Of a stretch of DNA of 64,000 nucleotides, positions 31,920 to 40,849 are shown one piece after another; position 1 is the first letter of the stretch, and each line of letters starts with the position of its first letter. Source of the stretch: Rhizobiales bacterium 63-22 (GTDB lineage: Bacteria; Pseudomonadota; Alphaproteobacteria; Rhizobiales; Rhizobiaceae); assembly GCA_001898995.1 (NCBI GenBank), contig MKVZ01000017.1, forward strand, positions 479,138 through 543,137, written 5' to 3'. A program made the translations under genes and the position numbers. The notes under the pieces were generated by a model, which saw nothing but the letters and a program-made list of their open reading frames with translations, made no database searches and was not told the origin of the DNA.

Positions 31920-31935
31920 TTTACCAGTCATTAAC
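31920..31935. promoter_or_regulatory. Candidate CtrA-type box
   Basis: tttaccagtcattaac fits TTAA-N7-TTAAC with one mismatch. It lies in the divergent region between the CpsD-like and Wza-like genes. This is a pattern match only. Confidence 0.3.
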
Positions 31936-32024
31936 CCTAATCAATTGATAACGCTTATATCGAAATTCCACGGCGGAATCACGCCCGTGCGGGCAAGGCT
32001 TTCGGAAAAGCCGAGGCGGGAATC

Positions 32025-32612
32025 ATGGTCAGAAAAACCCCGAAAAAACGCGCAAGCCATATTTTCCTCGCGGCGCTCGGCATTGCGGCGACGACCCTGT
32101 CGGCCTGTTCCGGCTATCGTCCCGCTCCTCCCGCTTTCAGCGAGATGCTGAATGCGCCCTATGTGCTCGACTCCGGCGACCGCGTACGGATCACTGTTTT
32201 CGATCAGCCCAGCCTTAGCAACACCTACAATGTGGATCAGGCGGGCTATATCGCCTTCCCGCTGGTGGGCAGCGTCCCCGCGCGCGGCAAGACCGCGAAG
32301 CAGCTCGAGGCGGCCCTTGCCGCCAAGCTGCGCGGCGGCTATCTGCGCGACCCCGACGTCAGCGTCGAGATCGACCGCTACCGTCCGATCTTCATCATGG
32401 GCGAAGTGGGCGCGGCAGGCCAATATTCCTATGTGCCGGGCATGACCATCCAGAAGGCGATCGCCGCAGCGGGCGGCTTCACTCCGCGCGCCAATCAGGA
32501 CAATGTCGATGTCACGCGTCAGTTCAACGGCAAGATACTCACCGGCCGGGTTCTGATCTCCGATCCGATCCTGCCCGGCGACACGATCTACGTCCGCGAA
32601 CGCATTTTCTAG
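32025..32612 (+). CDS. Polysaccharide export lipoprotein (Wza-like)
   Basis: 195 residues with a lipoprotein signal (LSAC lipobox), a polysaccharide-export domain containing YVLDSGDRVRITVFDQP, followed by a SLBB-type segment with GQYSYVPGMTIQKAIAAAGGF and a DTIYVRERIF end. It is shorter than Wza, as for minimal ExoF/KpsD-type secretins of Hyphomicrobiales. It probably forms or contributes to an outer-membrane channel for the polysaccharide started by the transferase at 32881. Confidence 0.92.
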   Translation: MVRKTPKKRASHIFLAALGIAATTLSACSGYRPAPPAFSEMLNAPYVLDSGDRVRITVFDQPSLSNTYNVDQAGYIAFPLVGSVPARGKTAKQLEAALAAKLRGGYLRDPDVSVEIDRYRPIFIMGEVGAAGQYSYVPGMTIQKAIAAAGGFTPRANQDNVDVTRQFNGKILTGRVLISDPILPGDTIYVRERIF

Positions 32613-32661
32613 AGCACCGGACCGAAAAGTGGGAACCGGTTTTCCGGTCTGTCCGATGCTC
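32612..32661. repeat. RIME-like palindromic element
   Basis: Arms gagcaccggac (32612-32622) and gtccgatgctc (32651-32661) with an interior of cgaaaagtggg and aaccggtttt. It overlaps the final base of the export gene's stop codon and is the best-preserved copy in the window. Confidence 0.8.
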
Positions 32662-32880
32662 AAGCAAAAAGACGGATCGTCACGATGCGCCTGACAAGGC
32701 GTACGACGATCTGAGCGGAATATTTCCCTGTAAAGGCTTCGGCACTGCCCCGATTCCGCCCGCAAAGCGTTATAGAGTCGATTAACCGTGAAATTGCTTT
32801 CCTGATCAACCTTTGGGCGAAGTTCGCAGCGGATCAGGAATTTTTCAGGAACTTCGGTTTTAGGTATATCCTGTCATCTG

Positions 32881-34437
32881 ATGAACAGGGGCACCAAGGT
32901 GCGGGAAAACGATTCACTCACTCCGTTCGGCCGCACGGCCGTCGAATCCGCCGTCGAAACGGATTCCGCGCCAAAGAAGCCCGTGCAGCTCAGCCCGCTG
33001 GCGCTTACCATCGCCGCTCAATACCGGCGCGAGACATTTTCCCCGATGATGCTGCGCGGCATCGTACGGATCGTAGAGTTCGCACTGATCTTCCTTACCG
33101 GTCTCGCCAGCCTTGCCGCCTATGTCGGTCGTGAGATCAACACCCTGCTCTATTATCCGCTCATCATCGCCGGCGGCAGTGTGCTGTTCGTGATGCTCAT
33201 GGAACTGCGCGGCGCCTATCAGGTCAATATATTGCGCAGCGCCAGCCAGAATCTGCGACGGCTGATCGTCAGTTGGGCGACCGTTCTCAGTCTTCTCGCC
33301 CTCGCCGGCTTCCTGTTCAAGGCCTCCGCCTATTATTCGCGCGGCTGGTTCCTGATCTGGGCCGTGAGCGCGATCGCGGCGCTCATCGCATGGCGTCTCA
33401 TCATCGCCTGGAAAATCCGGCGCTGGGCGCGCAACGGCACCATGGAGCGGCGCGCGGTTATCGTCGGCGGCGGCCCGAACGCCGAAACCCTCATTCGCGC
33501 GCTGGAGCAGCAGACCGACAACGATATCCGTATCTGCGGCATATTCGACGATCGCGACGACAAGCGGTCGCCGCCCATCGTCGCCGGCTATCCCAAGCTC
33601 GGCACCATCGACGAGTTGATCGAGTTCGCCCGCATCGCCCGCATCGATATGTTGATCGTCTCGCTGCCCATCAGCGCCGAGGTGCGCGTGTTGCAACTGC
33701 TCAAGAAACTGTGGGTGCTGCCGGTGGATATCCGCCTCTCGGCGCTCAACAACCATCTGCGCTTCCGGCCGCGAGCCTATTCCTATGTCGGCTCGGTGCC
33801 GATGCTCGATATATTCGACAAACCGATCAACGACTGGGATTCGGTCGCCAAGCGTATATTCGACATCGCCTTCAGTCTGGCGGGCATCGTGGTACTCTCT
33901 CCGGTCATGCTCGCGACCGCGATCGCCATCAAGCTCGACAGCAAGGGGCCTGTCTTTTTCCAGCAGAAGCGGCATGGCTTCAATAACGAAGTCATCAATG
34001 TATGGAAGTTCCGGTCGATGTATACGGACCAGTGCGATCCGACGGCGCGCAACACCGTGACCAGAAACGATCCGCGCGTCACACGCGTCGGCCGTTTCAT
34101 CCGCAAGACCTCGCTGGACGAATTGCCGCAATTCTTCAATGTCATTGCGGGATCGCTGTCGCTGGTCGGGCCGCGCCCGCACGCCGTGGCGGCCTCTTCG
34201 CACAACCTGCTCTGGAACGAGGTGGTGGACGGCTATTTCGCCCGGCACCGCGTCAAGCCGGGCGTGACCGGCTGGGCGCAGATCAACGGCTGGCGCGGCG
34301 AAATCGACAGCAAGGAAAAAATCAGGATGCGCACGGAATACGACCTGTACTATATCGAGAACTGGTCGCTGTGGTTCGACATCAAGATCCTGTTCCTGAC
34401 GCCGATACGGCTTCTCACCTCGGAAAATGCCTATTGA
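32881..34437 (+). CDS. Undecaprenyl-phosphate sugar phosphotransferase (WcaJ/ExoY type)
   Basis: 518 residues. Four to five N-terminal helices and a CoA-like Rossmann region (RRAVIVGGGPNAETLIRAL) precede the C-terminal bacterial sugar transferase domain: KRIFDIAFSLAGIVVLSP, then VWKFRSMY, KTSLDELPQFFNVI and GSLSLVGPRPHA. It should load the first sugar phosphate on the lipid carrier for exopolysaccharide synthesis. ATG at 32881 has no evident ribosome-binding site; a GTG at 32899 is an alternative. Confidence 0.92.
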   Translation: MNRGTKVRENDSLTPFGRTAVESAVETDSAPKKPVQLSPLALTIAAQYRRETFSPMMLRGIVRIVEFALIFLTGLASLAAYVGREINTLLYYPLIIAGGSVLFVMLMELRGAYQVNILRSASQNLRRLIVSWATVLSLLALAGFLFKASAYYSRGWFLIWAVSAIAALIAWRLIIAWKIRRWARNGTMERRAVIVGGGPNAETLIRALEQQTDNDIRICGIFDDRDDKRSPPIVAGYPKLGTIDELIEFARIARIDMLIVSLPISAEVRVLQLLKKLWVLPVDIRLSALNNHLRFRPRAYSYVGSVPMLDIFDKPINDWDSVAKRIFDIAFSLAGIVVLSPVMLATAIAIKLDSKGPVFFQQKRHGFNNEVINVWKFRSMYTDQCDPTARNTVTRNDPRVTRVGRFIRKTSLDELPQFFNVIAGSLSLVGPRPHAVAASSHNLLWNEVVDGYFARHRVKPGVTGWAQINGWRGEIDSKEKIRMRTEYDLYYIENWSLWFDIKILFLTPIRLLTSENAY

Positions 34438-34480
34438 GCGCATCCCGAAAAGTGTGAAACGGTCTTCGGGTGAGATGCGC
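34438..34480. repeat. RIME-like palindrome with adjacent partial copy
   Basis: Arms gcgcatc (34438-34444) and gatgcgc (34474-34480), interior ccgaaaagtg and cggtcttcggg. A second, half copy (gcgcatatcccgaaaagtgcg) follows at 34494-34514, just before tRNA-Pro. Confidence 0.7.
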
Positions 34481-34523
34481 GTATGGGAAGACGCGCATAT
34501 CCCGAAAAGTGCGGGAAGAAAAA

Positions 34524-34600
<77 letters not shown>

Positions 34601-34694
34601 AACCGGGGAAAGCCCTAGATTATAAAGGGTTGAGAAGCAAGGGCCAAAACCGCGAAAAAGCGGAAAATGCACATCGCCGAAACCGTATGGCCCC

Positions 34695-35615
34695 TCACCC
34701 CGCCCGCAACTGATAGGTTTCGGGGATATAGCGATAACCCTCGCCTTCTTTCCTGAGGTAAGCGACGGCGGGAAACGGCGTATGATAGCCGATAAAGGGC
34801 AGACGTTCGGTGGCCAGCATGTCGAAGATTCGCCTGCGGGTCGCGGCGGCCATTTCCTTGTCCGTGTCGAAGGCGACATGCCAGTCCGGCCGCTGCAAGG
34901 TGATGACGAAATGGTTAACCGTATCGGAAACCAGCATCAGCGCCTTGCCCTCCGATTCAACCCTGAACGCCAAATGGCCCGGCGTATGGCCGAAAGCCGC
35001 CATGGCATGAATGCCGGAGACGACCGCGTCGCCGTCTTCGAGGAACGCCATCTTCTCCGCCAGAGGCTTTACATTGCGCTCCACCAGTTCGGCCGACGCT
35101 TTCGTCGGACCGTCGAGCCGCGCCGGGTCGGTCCAGAAGTCGAATTCCCTGCGCCCGGCGGCATAGCGGGCATTGGGAAAGGCGGGCTTACCGTCTTCCA
35201 TAAGGCCGCCGATATGATCGCCGTGGAAATGGCTCAGCACCACCAGCGTCACATCGCCGGCCCGATAGTCGGATGCCTCCAGCGCCGAAGCCAGCCGGCC
35301 CAGCCCGGCCGGACGCCCACCGGCACCCATACCCGTATCGAACAATACGACATCCCTGCCCGTATCGATCAGCACCGGGGTGAAACTGTTCACGAAACGG
35401 TCGGCCGGCAGCATGTTCGCCTCCAGCAGCGCCGCCACCTCCTTCGGATCGCGCTCGAAGGCATAGATCTTTTCCGGCGCCTCGCCGGCCCTGCGTCCAT
35501 CCGAAAGTGTCGTGATGTCGAAGCTGCCAAGGCGGAAACGATGGAAGCCCGGATTATCCGGCTTCTGCGCGCGCGTGGCGGAGGCGGCGGAAAAATCGCT
35601 TTTCGATTGGCTCAT
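34695..35615 (-). CDS. Metallo-beta-lactamase-fold hydrolase
   Basis: A 306-residue protein with the metal motif SHFHGDH (H129, H131, D133, H134) and further metal-ligand positions in FGHTPGHLAF and VSDTVNH. The N-terminus (about 20 residues) is polar without a clear signal peptide. The family includes lactonases, glyoxalase II-like and other hydrolases; the substrate cannot be told. It is divergent from the guanidine riboswitch/SMR unit. Confidence 0.88.
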   Translation of the reverse strand: MSQSKSDFSAASATRAQKPDNPGFHRFRLGSFDITTLSDGRRAGEAPEKIYAFERDPKEVAALLEANMLPADRFVNSFTPVLIDTGRDVVLFDTGMGAGGRPAGLGRLASALEASDYRAGDVTLVVLSHFHGDHIGGLMEDGKPAFPNARYAAGRREFDFWTDPARLDGPTKASAELVERNVKPLAEKMAFLEDGDAVVSGIHAMAAFGHTPGHLAFRVESEGKALMLVSDTVNHFVITLQRPDWHVAFDTDKEMAAATRRRIFDMLATERLPFIGYHTPFPAVAYLRKEGEGYRYIPETYQLRAG

Positions 35616-35731
35616 GGATCAAACTCCCGATGCAACGGTCTGACGGCATTATTCGCTGGCACTATAGTGGGAACAACGCTCCAGGCACGGCAAAGATTCG
35701 TGATCGCCCGTTGGCCAAAAAACGCCGTGGC

Positions 35732-35759
35732 TTGCCTGTCCCACGCGGATGACTATAGT
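35732..35759 (+). promoter_or_regulatory. Candidate promoter of the SMR gene
   Basis: TTGCCT at 35732-35737 and TATAGT at 35754-35759 with 16-base spacing, about 30 bases before the first riboswitch hairpin. Confidence 0.5.
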
Positions 35760-35788
35760 AACGCTGCCGTACGGCATCGCCTCCCGGC

Positions 35789-35838
35789 GCGGAAGGACGA
35801 CCTTTTCGCTTCCCTGTATGGCGCGGGACGGCCCGCGC
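35789..35838 (+). promoter_or_regulatory. Guanidine-II (mini-ykkC) riboswitch
   Basis: Two hairpins with the class-defining ACGR tetraloops: P1 gcggaagg-ACGA-ccttttcgc (35789-35809) and P2 gcgcggg-ACGG-cccgcgc (35821-35838), linked by 11 bases. It ends 21 bases before the ATG of a Gdx-type SMR exporter, the most usual target of this riboswitch. In the family guanidine binding to the paired loops raises translation; here the linker bases ccctg (35812-35816) could mask the purine-rich site cagagag (35847-35853). Confidence 0.88.
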
Positions 35839-35859
35839 GCTTCATTCAGAGAGTTTCCC

Positions 35860-36177
35860 ATGGCATGGTTCTATCTGGCGCTGGCCGGCCTTCTCGAGGT
35901 CGTCTGGGCCTATACCATGAAGAAATCGCAGGGCTTTTCGCTGCCCGTTCCCACCGTCATCACGCTTATCGCCATGATCGGCAGCTTCCTGCTGCTTTCC
36001 GTCGCCATGCGCAGCCTGCCGCTCGGCACCGCCTATGCGGTCTGGACCGGCATCGGCGCGGTCGGCGCTTTTCTGGTGGGGCTTTTCGTGCTTGGCGAAC
36101 CAGCCGGTTTCCTGCGCATAACGAGCGTCATGCTCATCCTCGCCGGCCTTGTCGGGCTGAAGCTTTCGGCAGGCTAA
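35860..36177 (+). CDS. gdx: Small multidrug resistance family transporter, Gdx/SugE type (probable guanidinium exporter)
   Basis: A 105-residue protein with four helices. Glu13 in LAGLLEVVWAYTMKKS is the essential membrane glutamate; the Trp three residues on (E13-V-V-W16) is the mark of the Gdx/SugE branch rather than EmrE. GTAYAVWTGIGAVG in helix 3 also fits. The guanidine-II riboswitch upstream independently supports guanidinium/H+ antiport as function. ATG at 35860 is chosen because the longer frame would translate the riboswitch. Confidence 0.93.
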   Translation: MAWFYLALAGLLEVVWAYTMKKSQGFSLPVPTVITLIAMIGSFLLLSVAMRSLPLGTAYAVWTGIGAVGAFLVGLFVLGEPAGFLRITSVMLILAGLVGLKLSAG

Positions 36178-36187
36178 CGTACAGGCG

Positions 36188-36730
36188 TCAGCGCACCTGA
36201 TCGAGCAGGCGCTTGCACTCCAGAAGATCGAACAGCGCTTCCTGCAAAAGCGAGCGGTTGTCCTTGGATGCGCGTTTGCCGTCCGCGCTGATCGGGCCCT
36301 CCTCCTCGCCTTTCAGGAGGCCGAACAGCTTGCGCTGCGGCGACGGAGCCTTGATACCGCTCGGCAACGCCATTTCGCGGTCGGCCGCCTCTTCCGCCGC
36401 ACGCTTTTCCGCCGCGGCCTGCTTCTGGCGGGTGATCGCCTCGATGGCCTGCACATCGCCATTGCCGAGCGCAATGACGAACTGGGCATTGTTCTCGCGC
36501 AGCAGGCGCTGCACGCCCTTGATCGTATAACCCTGATCGTAGAGCAGATGACGGATGCCCTTGAGCAGTTCCACATCCATCGGGCGATAATAGCGGCGAC
36601 CGCCGCCCCGCTTCATCGGCTTGATCTGCGTGAAGCGCGTTTCCCAGAAACGCAGCACATGCTGCGGAACGTCGAGATCCTCCGCGACCTCGCTGATCGT
36701 CCTGAAGGCGTCAGGGCTTTTATCCATCAT
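36188..36730 (-). CDS. MerR-family transcriptional regulator
   Basis: A 180-residue protein with an N-terminal MerR winged helix ([21 protein letters not shown] and [14 protein letters not shown]) and an Ala/Glu-rich middle, ending with a helical [19 protein letters not shown] segment. There are no metal-binding cysteines of the classic MerR kind. It follows ihfA on the same strand, an arrangement seen widely in Hyphomicrobiales, but a terminator lies between. Target unknown. Confidence 0.92.
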   Translation of the reverse strand: MMDKSPDAFRTISEVAEDLDVPQHVLRFWETRFTQIKPMKRGGGRRYYRPMDVELLKGIRHLLYDQGYTIKGVQRLLRENNAQFVIALGNGDVQAIEAITRQKQAAAEKRAAEEAADREMALPSGIKAPSPQRKLFGLLKGEEEGPISADGKRASKDNRSLLQEALFDLLECKRLLDQVR

Positions 36731-36838
36731 ATGCCCCTTCCGGAGTTCAATATGAGCCGGCGATTCGTTCGCTTCCCTCGATTATATAATATCAGAGCTT
36801 TATGCGCATCCCTTCATGTGCAGCGCAAGGCATCCGAC

Positions 36839-36870
36839 AAAAAAGCGCACCGCCCAAAAGGACGGTGCGC
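36839..36870 (-). terminator. Intrinsic terminator of ihfA
   Basis: Stem gcgcaccg (36845-36852) and cggtgcgc (36863-36870). On the minus strand the stem is followed by six T residues (aaaaaa at 36839-36844 on plus). Confidence 0.9.
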
Positions 36871-36902
36871 CTGTCAAATCCAATGAATCGCCGCGGGCCG
36901 GG

Positions 36903-37220
36903 TTATTTCTGCGCCGCGCGTTTCTGATGTTCCTGAAGAATGCGCTGCTTGAGCACGTTGGACGCCTTGAAGGTCATGACGCGGCGCGGAAGAATCGGCA
37001 CTTCCTCGCCGGTCTTCGGGTTACGGCCGATACGCTCGTTCTTGTCGCGGACCTGAAAAGTCGCGAAGGACGAGAGTTTCACCGTCTCGCCATTGACGAT
37101 CGCGTCGCAGACTTCATCGAGGATCATCTCGACCAAGGCCGCCGATTCCGTTCTGGAAAGGCCCACCTTGCGGTAAACAGCCTCTGCCAGATCAGCCCGC
37201 GTGACCGTTTTACCTCCCAT
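36903..37220 (-). CDS. ihfA: Integration host factor subunit alpha
   Basis: 105 residues from ATG 37220 ([20 protein letters not shown]). It has the HU/IHF fold with the DNA-contact arm [11 protein letters not shown] and [11 protein letters not shown] at the C-terminus. The open frame continues 21 codons upstream, without family similarity. IHF-alpha pairs with IHF-beta to bend DNA. It sits downstream of fabH in the plsX-fabH-ihfA order. Confidence 0.96.
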
Positions 37221-37346
37221 GACCGAACCTGCCTGGTTAGCGTTTGAAAAGATAATATCCTTGCGCGACAGGACGTTACACAAAGAAACCTCACGCGGTC
37301 AAGTCATGGGCCGTCCGGGAGCGATCAAATTTCTCCCGCCATCCTG

Positions 37347-38318
37347 CTACCAACGTAACAGCACGGCGCCCCATGTGAAGCCACCGCCCATGGCCTCAAG
37401 CAGGACGAGATCGCCTTTGTTGATGCGTCCGTCGCCGACGGCGGCGGCCAGCGCCAGCGGAACCGAGGCGGCGGACGTGTTGCCGTGGCGGTCTACCGTG
37501 ATGACGACCTTGCTCTCCGCGAGGCCCAGTTTCTTCGCGGAAGCGTCGATGATGCGCTTGTTGGCCTGGTGCGGCACGAACCAGTCGATATCTTCCGCAG
37601 TCAGGCCGGTCTCCTCGAAGGAAGCCTCGATCACGTCGGTGATCATGCCGACGGCGTGCTTGAACACCTCGCGGCCTTCCATGCGCAGATGACCGACCGT
37701 GCCCGTGGTCGAGGGACCGCCGTCCACATAGAGCTTTTCCTTGTGGCACCCGTCCGAGCGCAGGTTGGCGGCAAGAATGCCGCGATCCGAGGTCAGGCCC
37801 TTGCCTTCCGCCGCTTCCAGCACCAGCGCGCCGGCGCCGTCGCCAAAGAGCACGCAGGTCGTGCGGTCGGTCCAGTCGAGCAGGCGCGAGAAGGTTTCCG
37901 CGCCGATCACCAGAACCCGCCTCGCCATGCCGCCGCGAATATAGAGATCGGCGGTGGTGATGGCATAGATGAAGCCGCTGCACACCGCCTGAAGGTCGAA
38001 GGCGAAGCCGCTGGTGATGCCGAGTTCACGCTGGATTTCCACAGCGCTCGCCGGAAAGGTGTGGTTCGGCGTGGAGGTCGCCAGCAGGACAAGGTCGATA
38101 TCGGAGGGCTGAAGACCGGCATCGGCCAGCGCGGCGCGCGCCGCCGCCGCGCCCAGCGAGACCGTCGTCTCGCTCTCGTCGGCGATATGGCGCTCGCGGA
38201 TGCCCGTGCGCTGGACGATCCATTCGTCGGAGGTTTCGACGATACCCTCGAAATCCGCATTCTTCATGACCCGCTTGGGCAGCGCCGAACCGATACCCCG
38301 CACGACAGACCGTATCAT
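37347..38318 (-). CDS. fabH: 3-oxoacyl-ACP synthase III
   Basis: A 323-residue ketoacyl synthase that starts fatty acid synthesis by condensing acetyl-CoA with malonyl-ACP. The catalytic Cys is C113 in LQAVCSGF, with His in [11 protein letters not shown] and Asn in [10 protein letters not shown]. Length is normal. It lies 93 bp after plsX, its usual partner. Confidence 0.97.
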   Translation of the reverse strand: MIRSVVRGIGSALPKRVMKNADFEGIVETSDEWIVQRTGIRERHIADESETTVSLGAAAARAALADAGLQPSDIDLVLLATSTPNHTFPASAVEIQRELGITSGFAFDLQAVCSGFIYAITTADLYIRGGMARRVLVIGAETFSRLLDWTDRTTCVLFGDGAGALVLEAAEGKGLTSDRGILAANLRSDGCHKEKLYVDGGPSTTGTVGHLRMEGREVFKHAVGMITDVIEASFEETGLTAEDIDWFVPHQANKRIIDASAKKLGLAESKVVITVDRHGNTSAASVPLALAAAVGDGRINKGDLVLLEAMGGGFTWGAVLLRW

Positions 38319-38411
38319 CGCTTGTTTCCTGTTGCTGGAACGCTTCGATCCGATGGCATCGGACCGGCGCCCTGAATTTCCGAATTGCAGCGCCGATGAA
38401 AGGCGCTTCGA

Positions 38412-39470
38412 TCATTTCGCCGCTTCGCCGCCCTCGGCGGGCGACACAAACGGATGACTGTGGTGGAAATGCGCCAGATCGGCTTCGATCTTTTCCAGAA
38501 GCCGGTTACGCACCATGTCGTAGCCGACTTCCACCGCCGCGCAGAAGCCGTCCGCATTGGCACCGCCATGGCTCTTGATGACGATGCCGGTCAAGCCTAG
38601 AAACACGCCGCCATTGACCTTGTTGGGGTCCATCTTCTCGCGTAGGCGATCGAAGGCGCCCTTGGCGAAGACATAGCCGATACGGGCGAGCCATGTGCGG
38701 CTCATGGCCTGACGCAGCAGCGTGGCCATCTGGCGCGCGGTGCCTTCCGCCGCCTTGAGGGCGATATTGCCGGTAAAGCCTTCCGTCACCACCACGTCCA
38801 CGGTACCCTTGCCGATATCGTTGCCCTCCACGAAACCGGCATATGCCAGCCCGTCCAGCGGCGTGTCGCGCAGGATCTGGCCGGCCTCCTTGATCTCGTC
38901 GAGCCCCTTCACCTCCTCGGTGCCGACATTGAGCAGGCCGACCGTGGGCTTCTTCACCTCGAACAGGGCGCGCGCCATGCCCGCGCCCATCACGGCGTAA
39001 TCGACCAACTGGCGCGCATCGGCACCGATGGTCGCGCCGATATCGAGCACGATGCTCTCGCCGCGCAGCGTCGGCCAGATGCCGGCAATGGCCGGACGCT
39101 GGATTTCCTGCAACATGCGCAGGCAGAATTTCGACATGGCCATCAGCGCGCCGGTGTTGCCGGCGGAAACGCAGACCTCGGCCTCGCCCGTCTTCACCGC
39201 CTCGATGGACCGCCACATGGTCGATTTGCCGCGCCCGTTGCGCAGCGCCTGACTGGGCTTGTCCTCCATGCGCACCGCCACCTCGCAGGCCCGGAACTCG
39301 GAGGCGGCCGCGAGCTTCGGATAGCGCGCCAGCACCGGTTCCACCTGCCCGGCGAGACCGAAAAAGATGAAACGGATATCCGGGTGGCGCTCAAGCGCCT
39401 TCGCGGCGCCGGGGATGACCACTTCAGGGCCGAAATCACCGCCCATGGCGTCGATGGAAATTGTTACCAC
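38412..39470 (-). CDS. plsX: Phosphate acyltransferase PlsX
   Basis: A 352-residue protein that forms acyl-phosphate from acyl-ACP for phospholipid synthesis. The N-terminus [18 protein letters not shown] and the internal [14 protein letters not shown] and [18 protein letters not shown] motifs are diagnostic, and it is close to Brucella PlsX over its whole length. It is first in plsX-fabH, following the DUF177 gene. Confidence 0.97.
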   Translation of the reverse strand: MVTISIDAMGGDFGPEVVIPGAAKALERHPDIRFIFFGLAGQVEPVLARYPKLAAASEFRACEVAVRMEDKPSQALRNGRGKSTMWRSIEAVKTGEAEVCVSAGNTGALMAMSKFCLRMLQEIQRPAIAGIWPTLRGESIVLDIGATIGADARQLVDYAVMGAGMARALFEVKKPTVGLLNVGTEEVKGLDEIKEAGQILRDTPLDGLAYAGFVEGNDIGKGTVDVVVTEGFTGNIALKAAEGTARQMATLLRQAMSRTWLARIGYVFAKGAFDRLREKMDPNKVNGGVFLGLTGIVIKSHGGANADGFCAAVEVGYDMVRNRLLEKIEADLAHFHHSHPFVSPAEGGEAAK

Positions 39471-39587
39471 TCTCGATTGTTCCTATGCGATCCCTGTCCC
39501 CCGCCCTGTTTCCGAACAACGGGGTTTCTGGCGAAAATAGTGGTTTTGCGTTGCGGTACAACCAGATTTTGCAGACTTTCCCGCAAA

Positions 39588-40175
39588 TCAGGATTTCCCG
39601 CGCCAATCCGAAAGCTTCGCAAAGGGCGAAACGGGCCCTTCCCCTCCTTCGCCTTCACCAAAAATCCTCGGCTCGGCAGCATCCGGCAGGCCGGGTTTGC
39701 GCGGATAGGGATCGATGGCAAGTTCGAAGAATTCTTCCGCCACCGCACCGACATCGATGCGATCGCCAGAGAAGGTTTCGGGACTGTCCGCTCCTTCCGC
39801 ATCGAGCAGCATTTCACCGCTTTCATCGACCCGAATGCGCGCAAGTCGCGAATTTTCAGGCACGAAGACGGTGTCCACCTCCTCGGCAATCGCGCTGGTC
39901 AGCGGTTCGAGCGTGACCACACACGCCTGCACGATCTCGGCATCGACGCGCCCGCGCAGACGGATTCCGTCCTTCTTCCACGGCGTCAGCAGGAATTCGG
40001 CGGAAAAAGCATTGACCGCCTCCAGCCCATGCGCGGCGGCGAGCGCCGCGCGCTCCTTTTCGTCGGTGCCAATGGTCACCGTGACGCCCTTCTGCGGCAG
40101 GTGCAGGACCGGAACGGGATAGGTCAGCGTCAGCCTGTCGTTCACGGGCCCGCCATGTACGGGTTTTTCACTCAT
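39588..40175 (-). CDS. DUF177 (YceD-like) protein
   Basis: 195 residues from ATG 40175 (MSEKPVHGGPVNDRLTL). The region from LRGRVDAEIVQACVVTLEPL to EEFFELAIDPYPRKPG marks the DUF177 family, which in many bacteria sits before rpmF or plsX and is linked to 23S rRNA accumulation. The usual acidic tail is present (FGEGEGGEGP). The start overlaps the stop of the upstream chaperone gene by 8 bases, and plsX follows 117 bp downstream without rpmF between. Confidence 0.92.
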   Translation of the reverse strand: MSEKPVHGGPVNDRLTLTYPVPVLHLPQKGVTVTIGTDEKERAALAAAHGLEAVNAFSAEFLLTPWKKDGIRLRGRVDAEIVQACVVTLEPLTSAIAEEVDTVFVPENSRLARIRVDESGEMLLDAEGADSPETFSGDRIDVGAVAEEFFELAIDPYPRKPGLPDAAEPRIFGEGEGGEGPVSPFAKLSDWRGKS

Positions 40176-40746
40176 GATCGTCTGCCTTTTCATCTCCGAC
40201 CGGTTGGATCGCTTCGGCATCCATAAACGAAATTTCGCCCGCCGCCAGAGCCTCGTCCGCCGTATCGCGAAGACGATCGCGGCAATAGAACACATAGGCG
40301 CCGAGCAGGCCTGCATAAGGCCAGGATTCGAGATCGGGCCGGATATTGCGCGTCAGTGCGGCGGCAAGCGCCGGGCCGTCGCCGGCATCCAGCGCCGTCC
40401 CATAGGCGGTAACGCGCCCGTAAAACATGCGCGCGAGCTTCTTCATGCGCTTCGGCACGCCCTGGTCGCCGATTCCCAGTTCCCGCAGCGAATGGTCCAC
40501 GTCCTTGAAGAACTCGTCGGCCACGTCCTGCGCCAGCGCAACCAGCGCCGCATCACCGTCCTTCATGCGATGCAGGACGAGAAAGACATGCAGCGACAGC
40601 ATCTCGAAACGGCCGAGCGGCGTATCGGGCACCTGAAACTGTGCATAAAGCCGCTTTTGCCGCGCCGCCGCCACGATCGCCTCGTAAACGCGCAGCATGA
40701 TCGCCTCATTGACCTTCGATCTGCGGCGGAAGAGTTGGAGAATCAT
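40168..40746 (-). CDS. Ubiquinol-cytochrome c chaperone (CBP3-like)
   Basis: 192 residues from ATG 40746 (MILQLFRRRSK). The family segment LGRFEMLSLHVFLVLHRM followed by GIGDQGVPKRMKKLARMFYGR is the Cbp3/UQCC chaperone domain, which in mitochondria aids assembly of cytochrome b. The preceding open frame overlaps the bamE region and has no similarity. It is translationally coupled with the DUF177 gene by an 8-base overlap. Confidence 0.92.
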   Translation of the reverse strand: MILQLFRRRSKVNEAIMLRVYEAIVAAARQKRLYAQFQVPDTPLGRFEMLSLHVFLVLHRMKDGDAALVALAQDVADEFFKDVDHSLRELGIGDQGVPKRMKKLARMFYGRVTAYGTALDAGDGPALAAALTRNIRPDLESWPYAGLLGAYVFYCRDRLRDTADEALAAGEISFMDAEAIQPVGDEKADDHE

Positions 40747-40849
40747 ATCCGTTCGACCGTTCCAGTTGCATATGGAAGCAAGGTGGTTTACCCAAGTTCT
40801 CCCGACGGCGAAAGTGCCGCGCTGATACAGAATGATGGAGAGGTCTTTG

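Noticed and set aside
35761..35782. Palindrome tgccgtacggca as a third riboswitch hairpin
   Set aside because: Its loop would be gtac, not ACGR, so it is not part of the guanidine-II fold.
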